Below the pieces are notes generated by a model. The model searched no databases. It saw only the letters and a program-made list of their open reading frames with translations, and was not told the DNA's origin. Shown here piece by piece: positions 9,308 through 18,132 of a stretch of 64,000 bases of DNA. The position numbers were made by a program, and so were the translations under genes. Source of the stretch: Nocardioides cavernae (GTDB lineage: Bacteria > Actinomycetota > Actinomycetes > Propionibacteriales > Nocardioidaceae). The DNA is taken from NCBI RefSeq assembly GCF_013410035.1, contig NZ_JACCBW010000002.1, forward strand, positions 744,001 to 808,000. The letters run 5' to 3'. The first letter of the stretch is position 1. Each line of letters starts with the position of its first letter.

Positions 9308-9870
9308 CGCGCCGCCGCCTCGGCCTCGGCGCCCGGCTCGTTGCGCGCCTGCTCGGCCCGGCGCTGGCGGGCCCGGAAGGCGGCGACGTTGGCCCGCGAG
9401 GAGCACCGGTCGGAGCAGTAGCGCCGCGACTGGTTGGGCGAGGTGTCCACGAAGACGTGGTCGCAGCGGGGCTCCCGGCAGATGCCGAGGCGGGTCGCCC
9501 CGAGGTCGCACACGAGGGTGGCCAGGCCCATCAACGCCTCGGCGACGAGGAGCTCGGCCACCGAGGACGCGCGGTTGGTGACGTGCATGTGGAGGTTGTC
9601 CGGGTCGTGGTCGGAGATCATCGGCGTCACCGGGTGGCGGGCGAGCAGGTCGTTGAGCGAGCTCACGACGAGCCCCACGTCGTCGACGTCGGACGCCTCG
9701 AACACCGGGCGCAGCTCGGCCTGGAACGCGCGCAGCGACGCCAGGTCGCCCTCGGCGACCGAGCGGTGCAGCCAGGTGCGGTCGGCGAGGTGCTCGTGGA
9801 GCGCGTCCTCGTCGGTCAGCTCGGCGTTGACGAGCGCCGCCGAGCGCTCGGCGTACCGGATGAAGTCCAT
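9304..9870 (-). CDS. CGNR-type zinc-finger (ABATE domain) protein with altered CGNR motif
   Basis: The 188-residue product has an N-terminal ABATE-like stress domain and a C-terminal zinc finger with ligands C131, C136, C152 and C156. The family's name-giving CGNR is CSSR here (residues 156-159), followed by a typical basic helix rich in arginine. Such proteins are putative DNA-binding regulators. It sits 35 bases after the helicase-associated gene and its stop overlaps the XPB start, so it is coupled to XPB. Confidence 0.82.
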   Translation of the reverse strand: MDFIRYAERSAALVNAELTDEDALHEHLADRTWLHRSVAEGDLASLRAFQAELRPVFEASDVDDVGLVVSSLNDLLARHPVTPMISDHDPDNLHMHVTNRASSVAELLVAEALMGLATLVCDLGATRLGICREPRCDHVFVDTSPNQSRRYCSDRCSSRANVAAFRARQRRAEQARNEPGAEAEAAAR

Positions 9871-9905
9871 CCGAGCATCCTACGGAGGTGCCCCTTACAG
9901 CCCCG

Positions 9906-12173
9906 CTACGCGCGACGTACGCCCGTGATGCGGTGGACGGCGAAGTCGCGGACGTCGTCGGCGCGGTGGTCGTAGGCCGACAGCCGCCCGCCGTCGAGAC
10001 GTCGCGGCTCGACCACTCGCTCGCCCGTCGCCCCGTGGTTGTCGACGTAGCCGATGACGACGGTGCTGCCGGCCTCGATCGCCTCCCGCAGCGCGGCGAG
10101 CGCGGCGGACGGGTTGGTCGCCTCGGCCGTCGGGGGCCGCGACGACTCGGCCCGGTCACCGGCCCGGATCGCGGTGGCTACGGCCTGCACCTGGGCGGCC
10201 TGCCGGGCCTCGACGGCGCCGGCCGGCCGACGGCCGCGACGGCTGCGGGCGCGGTGCAGGTCGGGGCGGGTGACCCGCACCGTGCCGTCGGCGGCCTCCA
10301 CGACGGGCGCCGCGCCGAGCTCGCGGAGCCGGGGGAGGAGGACGTCGAGGGGTGAGGTGGCGATCGCCACCGTGGGGGCGAGCAGCCGCAGGCCGAGGGT
10401 CCGGGCGCGCGGGTCGTGGACGAGCGAGGCCAGGGCCGCCTCGTCGTCGGCCCGGAGGAAGGCCTCGGCGTGCCCGACCCGGACGCTGCCGAAGGTCCGG
10501 GCGACGTCGTCGACGAGGTACTCCAGCGGCTGCGGGACGGGCGTCTGCGACACCGACGTCAGGAAGTCGCGCACCTCGACCGCCGACCAGCCCGCGTCGA
10601 AGCCGCGGCGCAGCGACCCGGGGGTGAAGCGGTAGACGGTCGCGCCGCCCCGCGACTCGACGTCGGCGAGGAGGTGCAGGCGGCGGGCCACCTCCGTCTC
10701 GAGCGGGCCGGGGGCGACGGCGGTGAGGTCGGCCTGCAGCAGCACGCGGTCGACGGGCGTGGGGAGGAGGGGCGCGATCGCAGCGGCGGCGCCGGCGAGG
10801 TCGCCGTCGGCCACCAGCCGCCCGCTCGGCGGCAACCCGCCGGCGCCGCTGACACCCAGCGCGGCCGCCTCGTCGAGCGAGGCGGCGACGAGGTCGGCGA
10901 ACACGGTGGGGCGCCGCGGCCTCAGCCACCCGACGCGCTGGACGACCGACGCGACCCCGGTGCCGGCTGCGAGGACGTCACCGTCGGGCATCCCGGAGAG
11001 CACCTGCAGCGCGAGCCGTCGCGCCTCCCCGGCCAGGCCGCTGGAGAGCTCGGGGGACAGGGCGTTCCACGCCTTCCCTGCGGCGTCGCGCGAGCCGACG
11101 AGCGACGGCATCCGGCTGCTCGCCAGCCACCCGCCGACCAGCCGCGCCCACCGCTCGGCGATCGGGAGGGCGGACCAGACGTCGAACTCGTCGGTCGGGA
11201 GCCAGGACGGCGTCCCGTCCGCGACCGCGGCCTCGGCGACCAGGCCGGCGGAGAGGGCGACCTCGACGACCAGCGCGGCGCCCGGCTCGTCGAGGTGCAG
11301 CTCGAGCGCCACGGCCTTGAGGTCGCGCACCCCCAGCCCGCCGCTGCGCAGCACGCCCGGCGGCCGTACGCCCCAGTGGTCCAGCAGCAGCTCCACCCGG
11401 CGTACGACGTCGAACGCGGCACCGGCGGCGCTGCGGGCGACCAGGGCGGGGTCGCGCGGGGAGGTCGCGAGGTCCGGCACGTCGTCGACCGGCTCGGTCG
11501 TCGTCCGTCCTCCCCGCAGCGCGAGCCCGACCTCTCCGGGCAGGACCACGGCGTCGCCCTCGCGGGGCACCAGGAGGCGACGGCTGATGAGCTCCTCCGC
11601 CGGGCTCCGGGCGTCGGCGGGTGACACCGTCCGGCGGGCGGACCCGGTCGTGCCCTCGCCGCCGTGCTCGTCGACGTGGCGCAGCAGGGCGGCCGCCGCG
11701 GGCGACAGCTCGGCGATCCGACCGGCCACCTCGGCGGGCGCCGGCGGCTCGGGGCTCGAGGGCCGCAGCCCGCTGGTGAGACCGGGCATCCCGCGCATCG
11801 CGTCGGCGACGCCGGTCAGCGCGCGGACCCCTCCCGGGGCCTCCCAGGCGAGGGCGAGGTCGAGCAGCCGCCGCAGCGCGGCGGCCACCCGCTCCTTGTC
11901 CGCGTGGACGATCGAGATCAACCCGTCCGAGGTGGTTTGACCTGCAACCAGGAGGGCATCAAGGACGGAAAGCTCCAGGCGGTCGAGGCCGTCGAGGGCG
12001 CGGTGGATCGACGAACGCGTGGCTGCCCGGGAGGCCAGCTGCGACGAATCTTGAGGGGCGGGTGTGGCGAGGTCTGGACGAGCCCGGAGGAGCGCCACGA
12101 GCCGCTCGTCGGGCCAGCTCCGCAGCTGGTCGGCGAGGGTGCGTGCGGGTGTCGCCCGCCCAGGACTGGACAT
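9906..12173 (-). CDS. helicase-associated (XPB/Ssl2-like) protein with C-terminal WYL-like domain
   Basis: The 755-residue protein lacks Walker motifs, so it is not itself a helicase. Its N-terminal and middle parts match the actinobacterial helicase-associated (Helicase_C_3-like) family. The last 60 residues (VVIGYVDNHG to HRITGVR) look like a WYL-type ligand or nucleic-acid sensing domain. The ATG at 12173 is seven bases after a TAGCGT -10. From memory, the M. tuberculosis neighbour of ercc3 (Rv0862c) has a similar length, so partnership with XPB is likely, though its biochemical role is unknown. Confidence 0.85.
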   Translation of the reverse strand: MSSPGRATPARTLADQLRSWPDERLVALLRARPDLATPAPQDSSQLASRAATRSSIHRALDGLDRLELSVLDALLVAGQTTSDGLISIVHADKERVAAALRRLLDLALAWEAPGGVRALTGVADAMRGMPGLTSGLRPSSPEPPAPAEVAGRIAELSPAAAALLRHVDEHGGEGTTGSARRTVSPADARSPAEELISRRLLVPREGDAVVLPGEVGLALRGGRTTTEPVDDVPDLATSPRDPALVARSAAGAAFDVVRRVELLLDHWGVRPPGVLRSGGLGVRDLKAVALELHLDEPGAALVVEVALSAGLVAEAAVADGTPSWLPTDEFDVWSALPIAERWARLVGGWLASSRMPSLVGSRDAAGKAWNALSPELSSGLAGEARRLALQVLSGMPDGDVLAAGTGVASVVQRVGWLRPRRPTVFADLVAASLDEAAALGVSGAGGLPPSGRLVADGDLAGAAAAIAPLLPTPVDRVLLQADLTAVAPGPLETEVARRLHLLADVESRGGATVYRFTPGSLRRGFDAGWSAVEVRDFLTSVSQTPVPQPLEYLVDDVARTFGSVRVGHAEAFLRADDEAALASLVHDPRARTLGLRLLAPTVAIATSPLDVLLPRLRELGAAPVVEAADGTVRVTRPDLHRARSRRGRRPAGAVEARQAAQVQAVATAIRAGDRAESSRPPTAEATNPSAALAALREAIEAGSTVVIGYVDNHGATGERVVEPRRLDGGRLSAYDHRADDVRDFAVHRITGVRRA

Positions 12174-12180
12174 CCCTCTT

Positions 12181-12186
12181 ACGCTA
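12181..12186 (-). promoter_or_regulatory. -10 element of the XPB operon
   Basis: The minus-strand hexamer TAGCGT ends seven bases before the ATG at 12173 with no Shine-Dalgarno between them, which suggests a leaderless transcript for the five-gene operon running down to 6207. The 69-base space is shared with the divergent PP2C operon. Confidence 0.5.
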
Positions 12187-12242
12187 CTCGCCGGGTCGGC
12201 ACCACGACCCCACATCTCGACACGGGGCGAAGAGGGCTGGGC

Positions 12243-13058
12243 ATGAGGCACGTTGACCTGCACCACGGTGCGTCGACCGACGTCGGCCTGGTGCGCAAGG
12301 TCAACGAGGACTCCTACCTCGTCTCTCCCCCGGTGTTCGTCGTCGCCGACGGGATGGGCGGCCACTCGGGCGGCGACGTGGCCAGCCAGATGGTCGTCGA
12401 GGAGTTCCAGCGGCTCGCCGACTCCTACGACCCCGCCCGCGGGGCCGAGCTCGTCACCGACGCGTTCACCCGTGCCCAGGCCCGCATCGTCGACTACGGC
12501 GACGCCCACCGCGCGCTGCACCCGGGCTGGCACGCCGGCACCACCGCGGTGGTGGCGGTGCTGGTGGACGACGACGGGGCGGCCAAGTGGCTGCTGGCCA
12601 ACCTCGGCGACTCCCGGATCTACCGCATCAGCGACGGCCGCCTCGAGCAGATCAGCGTCGACCACTCGGTCGTCCAGGAGCTGATCGACGCCGGCCAGAT
12701 CACCGCCCAGGAGGCGGCGGTCCACCCCGAGCGTCACGTGATCACCCGGGCCCTCGGCAGCCCCGGGGGGATCCAGCCCGACTTCTTCCTGCTCCCGCTC
12801 ACCTCCGTGGAGCGCCTGCTGCTGTGCAGCGACGGCGTGACCGGGATGATCGAGGACAAGGAGATCGAGGAGATCCTCGAGTCCGTCGCCGACCCCCGCG
12901 ACGCCGCCGACCAGCTCGTGCGCGCCGCCGTCGCGGCCGGAGGTCGTGACAACGCCACGGCGATCGTGGTCGATGTGGTGGGATTGGTGACCGACGCGAC
13001 CTATGACTCCCAGCGCCAGCTGGAGAGTCTCGAATCCAAGCTGGGGGGACGACTGTGA
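12243..13058 (+). CDS. PP2C-family Ser/Thr protein phosphatase
   Basis: The 271-residue cytosolic phosphatase has the metal-binding PP2C motifs: E22-D23 (NED), ADGMGG at 35-40, a LLLCSDGVTGM segment near residue 200 and GRDNAT near 238. Family members remove phosphates placed by PknB-like kinases, using two Mn/Mg ions. No transmembrane segment is present, unlike PstP. Its TGA overlaps the GTG of the FHA gene, making a phosphatase-FHA-RDD/FHA operon. Confidence 0.93.
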   Translation: MRHVDLHHGASTDVGLVRKVNEDSYLVSPPVFVVADGMGGHSGGDVASQMVVEEFQRLADSYDPARGAELVTDAFTRAQARIVDYGDAHRALHPGWHAGTTAVVAVLVDDDGAAKWLLANLGDSRIYRISDGRLEQISVDHSVVQELIDAGQITAQEAAVHPERHVITRALGSPGGIQPDFFLLPLTSVERLLLCSDGVTGMIEDKEIEEILESVADPRDAADQLVRAAVAAGGRDNATAIVVDVVGLVTDATYDSQRQLESLESKLGGRL

Positions 13059-14188
13059 GCACCGAGGCAAGGTTCGCCGCCGGGGACTGGTACGCCGTCG
13101 TCGGCGACGCCGCGACCGTCCTGCTCCCCGCCAGCCGCCGCGACCGCGTCGCCGGCCTGTGGGACCTCGCCGACGCCGGGGCGAGCCCCGACGCGCTCCT
13201 CGACGCGCTCCTCGCCGGTGGGCTCTCCTCGCTCGAGCACTTCGCGCTCGTCGCGCACGGCGACGACGCCACCCGCCTCATCGTCCGGGGCGCGCCGACG
13301 GCGACGGTCTCGGCCACCTCCGGCGACGAGATCGTGTCCGCCGCGCCCGGCACCACCTGGGCGGAGAAGGTCGTCACCGGGGTCACCAGCATCCGCGTCA
13401 CCCTCACCGGCGACGGGGAGGCGGCCCACACGCTCACCCCCGGCCTGGCCCGGGTGTCGGTCGTCGAGTTCGGTACGCCCGCCCCCGCCGCGCCCGACGC
13501 CCCCGCCCCGTCCGCCGCGCCCGGCGAGCCGGTCGCGCCCGCCGAGACCGCCGCGCCCGTGATGGCGGTCGAGCCGGAGCCGGAGCCGGAGCCGCAGCCC
13601 GATCCGGTCGCCGAGCCGGTCGCCGAGCCCGTGCCGTTCGTCCCCGAGGCCGAGCCGGTCGCGGCGGCACCGATGCACTTCGGCGAGCCCGAGGACGACC
13701 CGACGCCGACCGGTGAGACGCCGGTCGTGGGGGGCGACTGGGACCGTGACGGCCAGACCCAGATCGGCGCGCCCGTCCCGGAGTTCGACCGTCCGCCGAT
13801 CCCCGGCCAGGAGATCGCCCCCGACGTCGTCTCGCAGCCCGTGGCCGCGCTCGTCTTCTCCACCGGCGACGTCGTCGCGGTCGACCGCACCGTCCTCGTG
13901 GGCCGCGCCCCGGAGGCCCGCCGGTTCGCCTCCCACGACCAGCCCCACGTCGTGACGGTGCCGAGCCCCCACCAGGAGATCTCCTCGACCCACCTCGAGA
14001 TCCGACCGGGTGCGGGGGCCGACCACGGCTCGGCGATCGCGACCGACCTGGGCTCCACCAACGGCACGGTCCTGGCCCAGCCCGGCCTCGACCCCGAGGA
14101 GCTCAAGCCCGGCATCGCCGTCAGCCTGATCCCCGGAGCCGTGCTCGACCTCGGTGACGGCGTGACCATCCAGGTCACCAACCCCTGA
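13055..14188 (+). CDS. FHA-domain protein with proline/alanine-rich linker
   Basis: The 377-residue protein has an N-terminal uncharacterised domain (about 1-145), a low-complexity stretch rich in Pro, Ala and acidic residues (about 145-265), and a C-terminal FHA phosphothreonine-binding domain (about 265-377) with VLVGRAPEA and the DLGSTNGT motif at 331-338. It should dock phosphorylated partners of a Ser/Thr kinase. The N-terminal part is not recognised. It is coupled to the upstream phosphatase. Confidence 0.88.
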   Translation: MSTEARFAAGDWYAVVGDAATVLLPASRRDRVAGLWDLADAGASPDALLDALLAGGLSSLEHFALVAHGDDATRLIVRGAPTATVSATSGDEIVSAAPGTTWAEKVVTGVTSIRVTLTGDGEAAHTLTPGLARVSVVEFGTPAPAAPDAPAPSAAPGEPVAPAETAAPVMAVEPEPEPEPQPDPVAEPVAEPVPFVPEAEPVAAAPMHFGEPEDDPTPTGETPVVGGDWDRDGQTQIGAPVPEFDRPPIPGQEIAPDVVSQPVAALVFSTGDVVAVDRTVLVGRAPEARRFASHDQPHVVTVPSPHQEISSTHLEIRPGAGADHGSAIATDLGSTNGTVLAQPGLDPEELKPGIAVSLIPGAVLDLGDGVTIQVTNP

Positions 14189-14198
14189 GCAGCACCCC

Positions 14199-15398
14199 GT
14201 GACCCAGCACCCCCAGCACGCCGGCCAGCACGCCGGCCAGCACGCCCTGACCTACCCGGTCGCCCAGCTCGAGCGCCGGTTCACCGCGTTCGCCGTCGAC
14301 CGGCTCCTGGCCTGGAGCCTGCTCGCGGTCGTCGGCGTGGTCACCGCGATGGTCGTCTCGGACGACCTCTGGACCGTGGTGGGCGCCGTCGCGGGGGCCA
14401 TGGTCCTCGTGTGGCTCGTCAACGCCGTCGCCACGGGCGTCAGCGGCACGTCGGTCGGCAAGGCGATGACCGGCCTGCGGGTGGTCCACCACGGCACCGG
14501 CACGCCGATCGGGGTCGGCCCGGCCCTCCTGCGCTCGCTGGTGCTCGGCATCGCCGGGCTGCCGACCTTCGGCATCGGCGTGGCCACGCTCGCCTGGACG
14601 GCCGTCGAGGACCGCGGCCGCCAGCGCCGCGGCTGGCACGACCACCTCACCCACACGGTCGTCGTCGACGTCCGCCCGGCGGTCGAGGTGACCGAGGCGG
14701 CCGACGAGGGGCCGCGCCACATCGTCAACCTCACCGCCATGCGTCTCGTGCCGGCTCCTCCCGTGGAGGACGTACGCACGCCCGAGCGCACCGAGCAGTC
14801 GGTGCGTCGCCAGCCGCTCCTGCCGGAGGTCGCCCCACCGACCTCGCCGCCGCCCTCACCGCAGCAGCCGCCCGCCCCGCAGCCGCAGGTCCCCCAGCCG
14901 GGACCCTCACCGCAGTGGGGAGCCCCGCCCCAGCAGTCAGCGCCGCAGCCCCGGCAGCCAGCGCCGGAGTCGATCCCGCAGTCGGGCCCGCCGGTGGGCT
15001 GGCAGCCCCAGCAGCCCCAGCAGCCCCAGCAGCAGCCCGCGGCATCGCGGCCCCCTGCCGCGCCGGCGCGCTGGCGGGTGCGGTTCGACAACGGCGAGAG
15101 CTTCGTGATCGCCGGCCTGGCCCTGGTCGGTCGGCGCCCCGAAGCACGCTCGGGCGAGCAGGTGGCCCACCTCATCCCGCTCTCCTCGGCGGACATGTCG
15201 GTGTCCAAGACGCACGCCCAGTTCGGTCCCGCGTCCGACGGGACGATCGTCGTGATGGACCGCGGCTCCACCAACGGCACCGTCCTGGTCCGGCAGGGCG
15301 TCTCGCGCCAGCTGGCGCCCGGCAAGCCCGCCGCGCTGATCGACGGCGACAAGGTGGTTTACGGCGACCGGGAGATGACGATCTCCCGCGAGGCCTGA
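14199..15398 (+). CDS. membrane protein with N-terminal RDD domain and C-terminal FHA domain
   Basis: The 399-residue protein starts with repeats of the peptide AGQH, then an RDD domain with about three membrane helices (residues 27-150, including the RFTAFAVDRL entry and the GTSVGKAMTGLRVV loop). A Pro/Gln-rich linker (about 205-285) leads to an FHA domain with GRRPEAR and RGSTNGT at 355-361. It would tether phosphothreonine recognition to the membrane. The GTG start lies ten bases after the FHA gene, so it is the third gene of the operon. Confidence 0.9.
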   Translation: MTQHPQHAGQHAGQHALTYPVAQLERRFTAFAVDRLLAWSLLAVVGVVTAMVVSDDLWTVVGAVAGAMVLVWLVNAVATGVSGTSVGKAMTGLRVVHHGTGTPIGVGPALLRSLVLGIAGLPTFGIGVATLAWTAVEDRGRQRRGWHDHLTHTVVVDVRPAVEVTEAADEGPRHIVNLTAMRLVPAPPVEDVRTPERTEQSVRRQPLLPEVAPPTSPPPSPQQPPAPQPQVPQPGPSPQWGAPPQQSAPQPRQPAPESIPQSGPPVGWQPQQPQQPQQQPAASRPPAAPARWRVRFDNGESFVIAGLALVGRRPEARSGEQVAHLIPLSSADMSVSKTHAQFGPASDGTIVVMDRGSTNGTVLVRQGVSRQLAPGKPAALIDGDKVVYGDREMTISREA

Positions 15399-15411
15399 CG
15401 CCCGGTCCGCC

Positions 15412-17559
15412 TCAGCGCGTCAGGGCGACGGGCACCCGGGTGACGCCGCCGCGGGCCCCGAGCCACACCAGCACGCCGTCGTCGAGCGCGCCGGGGGTTG
15501 TCGGTCCGGTCACCGTGATCCGGAAGTCGGCCGACTCGCCCGGTGCGAGGCGTACGGCGAGGGGCTGCACGCGCACGCGGTGGGAGGCGAACCCGCGGGC
15601 GGTGACCGAGAAGTACTCCGGCCGCTCGCCGACGTTGGTGACCGTGCGGACCGCCGACGACTGGCGCGAGGACAGCAGCAGGGAGCTGGTGTTGAGGTCC
15701 GCCAAGGTGTGCGTGCGCAGCGCACGTCGCCACTGGGCGGGAGCGACGTCGAGTACGAGATGAGCCCGGGGGGCGCGGCCCGGCAGTGCTCCGGAGCCCT
15801 GCTCGAGCGCGGACGACCCGGCCACGGGCCGGCCCGCGGTGACGACGAGCGAGCGCACCGCGGCGGCCGACCAGTCCTCGTGCTTGCCGATCACGAGCGC
15901 GGCGAGGCCGCTGGCGTGGGCGGCGGCGGCCGAGCTGCCGCTGAACACGCCCCAGCTGCGTCCCGTCGAGTCGGGGAGCGCGCCCAGCACCGCGTCGCCG
16001 TCGGACACCGCGTCGGGCTTCAGCGAGGCGCCGCGCGGGTCGCCGGCGGCGCTCCACGGGGCCGTACGGCGGGTGCCGGGCGCGCCGGCCACGCGCGACA
16101 TCCGCACGCGGGCGTCGGGGTGCCGCGCCACCCAGCGGCTGAACGCCCGACCGGCCGGCGCGGAGAGGTGGACGGTCGGCACCGCGTGGAGGTCGGCCGT
16201 GACCGCGCCGCGGCTCCGGTTGACCAGCACCATCGCGCGCCCGCCCGCCTGTGCCACGGCCTGTGACTTGTCGATGCGCCCGATGCCACCGCGCCGGCAC
16301 ACCACGATCCGGTCGGCGACGAGGCGCGTGTCGAGGGCGCCGCGCCGGCACTGTGCGGCCTCGCGACGCGTCGCACCGGGGGCGGGGGCTTGCTGGGCCA
16401 GCACCGCCCTGCCCGTGAGCGGGGTGGGTCGGCCACCGCCGGTCCAGGAGCGGCCGCCCGGGAGCGTGACGCGTCCCCGCGACATCCGCCCGACGGCCGA
16501 GCCGACCGTGGTGACCCAGGGGCCGGCGTGCGCGGCGTACGCCGACGAGCCGGAGTTGCCCGACGCGCCGACCACGACGACGTCGGCCTCGGCGGCGCCG
16601 AGCAGCGCGAGCTGGAGGGTGTCGATCCGCTCGCCGCCGGCGAGGGCGATGGTCAGCACGTCGACCCCGTCGGCCACCGCGGCGTCCACGGCGGTGACGA
16701 CGTCGGCGGTCGAGCAGCCGTCGTCGGACGGGTCCGGGGCGCCCCAGCACGCCTTGTAGGCGGCGATCCGGGCCTGAGGTGCGACGCCGCCGAAGCGACC
16801 GGCGTCGCGGTCGTCGACCCGGACGCTGACGCCGGCGTTGCCGGCTGCGACGGAGGAGACCTGGGTGCCGTGCCCGAGCACGTCGGTCGGGGACAGCGAC
16901 TCCGACGAGCGCACCCGGTCGGCGCCGAAGCCGTCGACGTACCAGCGGGCACCGACGACCTTGCGGGTGCAGGAGTCGGCCGACCAGCCGTCCCCCTCCG
17001 CGCAGGCACCGGTGAAGTCCTTCGGGTCGGCGCCGAGACCGGGGACCTCGGCGAAGGCGGGGGACTCCGGCGCGATGCCCGAGTCGACGACGCCGACGAC
17101 CACGCCGGCCCCGCCGCGCAGCCGCGGCATGGCGACGTCGCCGACGAAGGCCGGGGAGGTGTGGCCGGCGAGCGGTCGGACTGTGTCGGCCTCGACGGCG
17201 GCGACGCCCGGCTGCTGGTCGAGCGCGGCGAGCTGGGCCGCGGTCAGGTGTGCGGCGAAGCCGTTGAGCGCGGTGGTCCAGCGGTAGACCGGCTCCCCGG
17301 CGCCGATCGCGCCCAGCACGGCGTCCTGGCGGGCGAGGACCTCGGTGACGTCGCGGCGTCCGGCGGACGTGCCGGCGCCGTCGAGCGTGACGAGGGTGAG
17401 CTGCTCGGGGGCCGGCACCGACCCGGTGTCGTCGGCGGTCGCGGTGCTCGCGAGGGGCAGCGCCACGGACGTCGTCACGGCGGTCGCGAGCAGGCAGGAG
17501 CCCAGCAGCCGTCCCAGTGTGCGTGCCCGCACCTCGACCTCCCGCTCGTCCGTCGTCAT
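15412..17559 (-). CDS. secreted subtilisin-like (S8) serine peptidase with PA-type insert
   Basis: The 715-residue protein has a signal peptide (about 1-43), an I9-like propeptide (50-130) and an S8 domain with catalytic D159 (VVDSG), H230 (GHGTQ), oxyanion N335 and S543. A protease-associated-like insert lies at about 385-480, and an Fn3-like C-terminal domain begins near 605. The layout resembles cucumisin-type subtilases. The serine motif reads SGSSAAAAH in place of the usual SGTSMAxPH, so the conserved proline and methionine are missing. The ATG at 17559 gives a twelve-residue shorter start than the first in-frame codon and sits just before the basic signal region. The gene is convergent with the RDD/FHA gene. 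Confidence 0.9.
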   Translation of the reverse strand: MTTDEREVEVRARTLGRLLGSCLLATAVTTSVALPLASTATADDTGSVPAPEQLTLVTLDGAGTSAGRRDVTEVLARQDAVLGAIGAGEPVYRWTTALNGFAAHLTAAQLAALDQQPGVAAVEADTVRPLAGHTSPAFVGDVAMPRLRGGAGVVVGVVDSGIAPESPAFAEVPGLGADPKDFTGACAEGDGWSADSCTRKVVGARWYVDGFGADRVRSSESLSPTDVLGHGTQVSSVAAGNAGVSVRVDDRDAGRFGGVAPQARIAAYKACWGAPDPSDDGCSTADVVTAVDAAVADGVDVLTIALAGGERIDTLQLALLGAAEADVVVVGASGNSGSSAYAAHAGPWVTTVGSAVGRMSRGRVTLPGGRSWTGGGRPTPLTGRAVLAQQAPAPGATRREAAQCRRGALDTRLVADRIVVCRRGGIGRIDKSQAVAQAGGRAMVLVNRSRGAVTADLHAVPTVHLSAPAGRAFSRWVARHPDARVRMSRVAGAPGTRRTAPWSAAGDPRGASLKPDAVSDGDAVLGALPDSTGRSWGVFSGSSAAAAHASGLAALVIGKHEDWSAAAVRSLVVTAGRPVAGSSALEQGSGALPGRAPRAHLVLDVAPAQWRRALRTHTLADLNTSSLLLSSRQSSAVRTVTNVGERPEYFSVTARGFASHRVRVQPLAVRLAPGESADFRITVTGPTTPGALDDGVLVWLGARGGVTRVPVALTR

Positions 17560-17668
17560 GGCCACCGCCCCCGCGGTGGGCCCCGAGCCTCCCATGGTCC
17601 CAGCAGGGACGTCTTCAAATCAAAGGTGGCCCCGAGGAACCCGTTGGTGGGCGGCTGGCGCTGCCGCC

Positions 17669-17674
17669 TATCCT
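17669..17674 (+). promoter_or_regulatory. candidate -10 element of the cold-shock gene
   Basis: TATCCT lies 54 bases before the GTG start. A poor -35 (TTGGTG at 17644-17649) is 19 bases upstream. It would start transcription near 17681, exactly where a perfect hairpin begins. Confidence 0.4.
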
Positions 17675-17680
17675 TTGCGG

Positions 17681-17700
17681 GCCGCGTCGCACGACGCGGC
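17681..17700 (+). promoter_or_regulatory. perfect 9-bp hairpin in the cold-shock 5' leader
   Basis: Arms GCCGCGTCG (17681-17689) and CGACGCGGC (17692-17700) are exact complements with a two-base centre, folding as a hairpin with a minimal loop. It lies between the putative promoter and the GAGGGG ribosome-binding site at 17716-17721. Leader structure is a known point of control for cold-shock mRNAs, so this may be a thermosensor or stabiliser. Confidence 0.5.
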
Positions 17701-17727
17701 ACCGAGTGCAGAGCTGAGGGGTGGACC

Positions 17728-18123
17728 GTGCCGACTGGCAAGGTGAAGTGGTACGACGCGGAGAAGGGCTTCGGCTTCCTCTCGCAGGAGAGCGGCCCGG
17801 ACGTCTACGTCCACTCCGACGCGCTGCCCGAGGGCACCGGGACGCTCAAGGCCGGCACGAAGGTCGAGTTCGGCATCGCCCAGGGCCGCCGCGGCGACCA
17901 GGCGCTCCAGGTCCGCGTCCTCGACGCGCCCGCCTCGGTGGCTCGCAACCAGCGCAACGCGCAGCGCAAGCAGCCCGAGGCGATGGTGACCATCGTCGAG
18001 GACCTCATCAAGATGCTCGAGGGCGTCGAGGAGACCTACCGCCGCGGCCGCCACCCCGAGCGCGCCGCCGCGCGGGGAACGGCGAAGGTGCTGCGCGCCC
18101 TCGCCGACGAGCTCGAGGTCTGA
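17728..18123 (+). CDS. cold-shock domain protein with C-terminal extension
   Basis: The 131-residue protein has an N-terminal cold-shock domain (1-67) with the RNA-binding motifs KGFGFL (RNP1) and VYVH (RNP2). A basic C-terminal helical extension of about 60 residues follows. Canonical CspA-type proteins are about 67-70 residues, and this longer actinobacterial form resembles M. tuberculosis CspB. The GTG at 17728 gives the family start PTGKVKWYD. It acts as a single-stranded nucleic acid chaperone in the cytoplasm. Confidence 0.92.
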   Translation: MPTGKVKWYDAEKGFGFLSQESGPDVYVHSDALPEGTGTLKAGTKVEFGIAQGRRGDQALQVRVLDAPASVARNQRNAQRKQPEAMVTIVEDLIKMLEGVEETYRRGRHPERAAARGTAKVLRALADELEV

Positions 18124-18132
18124 CCCGCCCAG

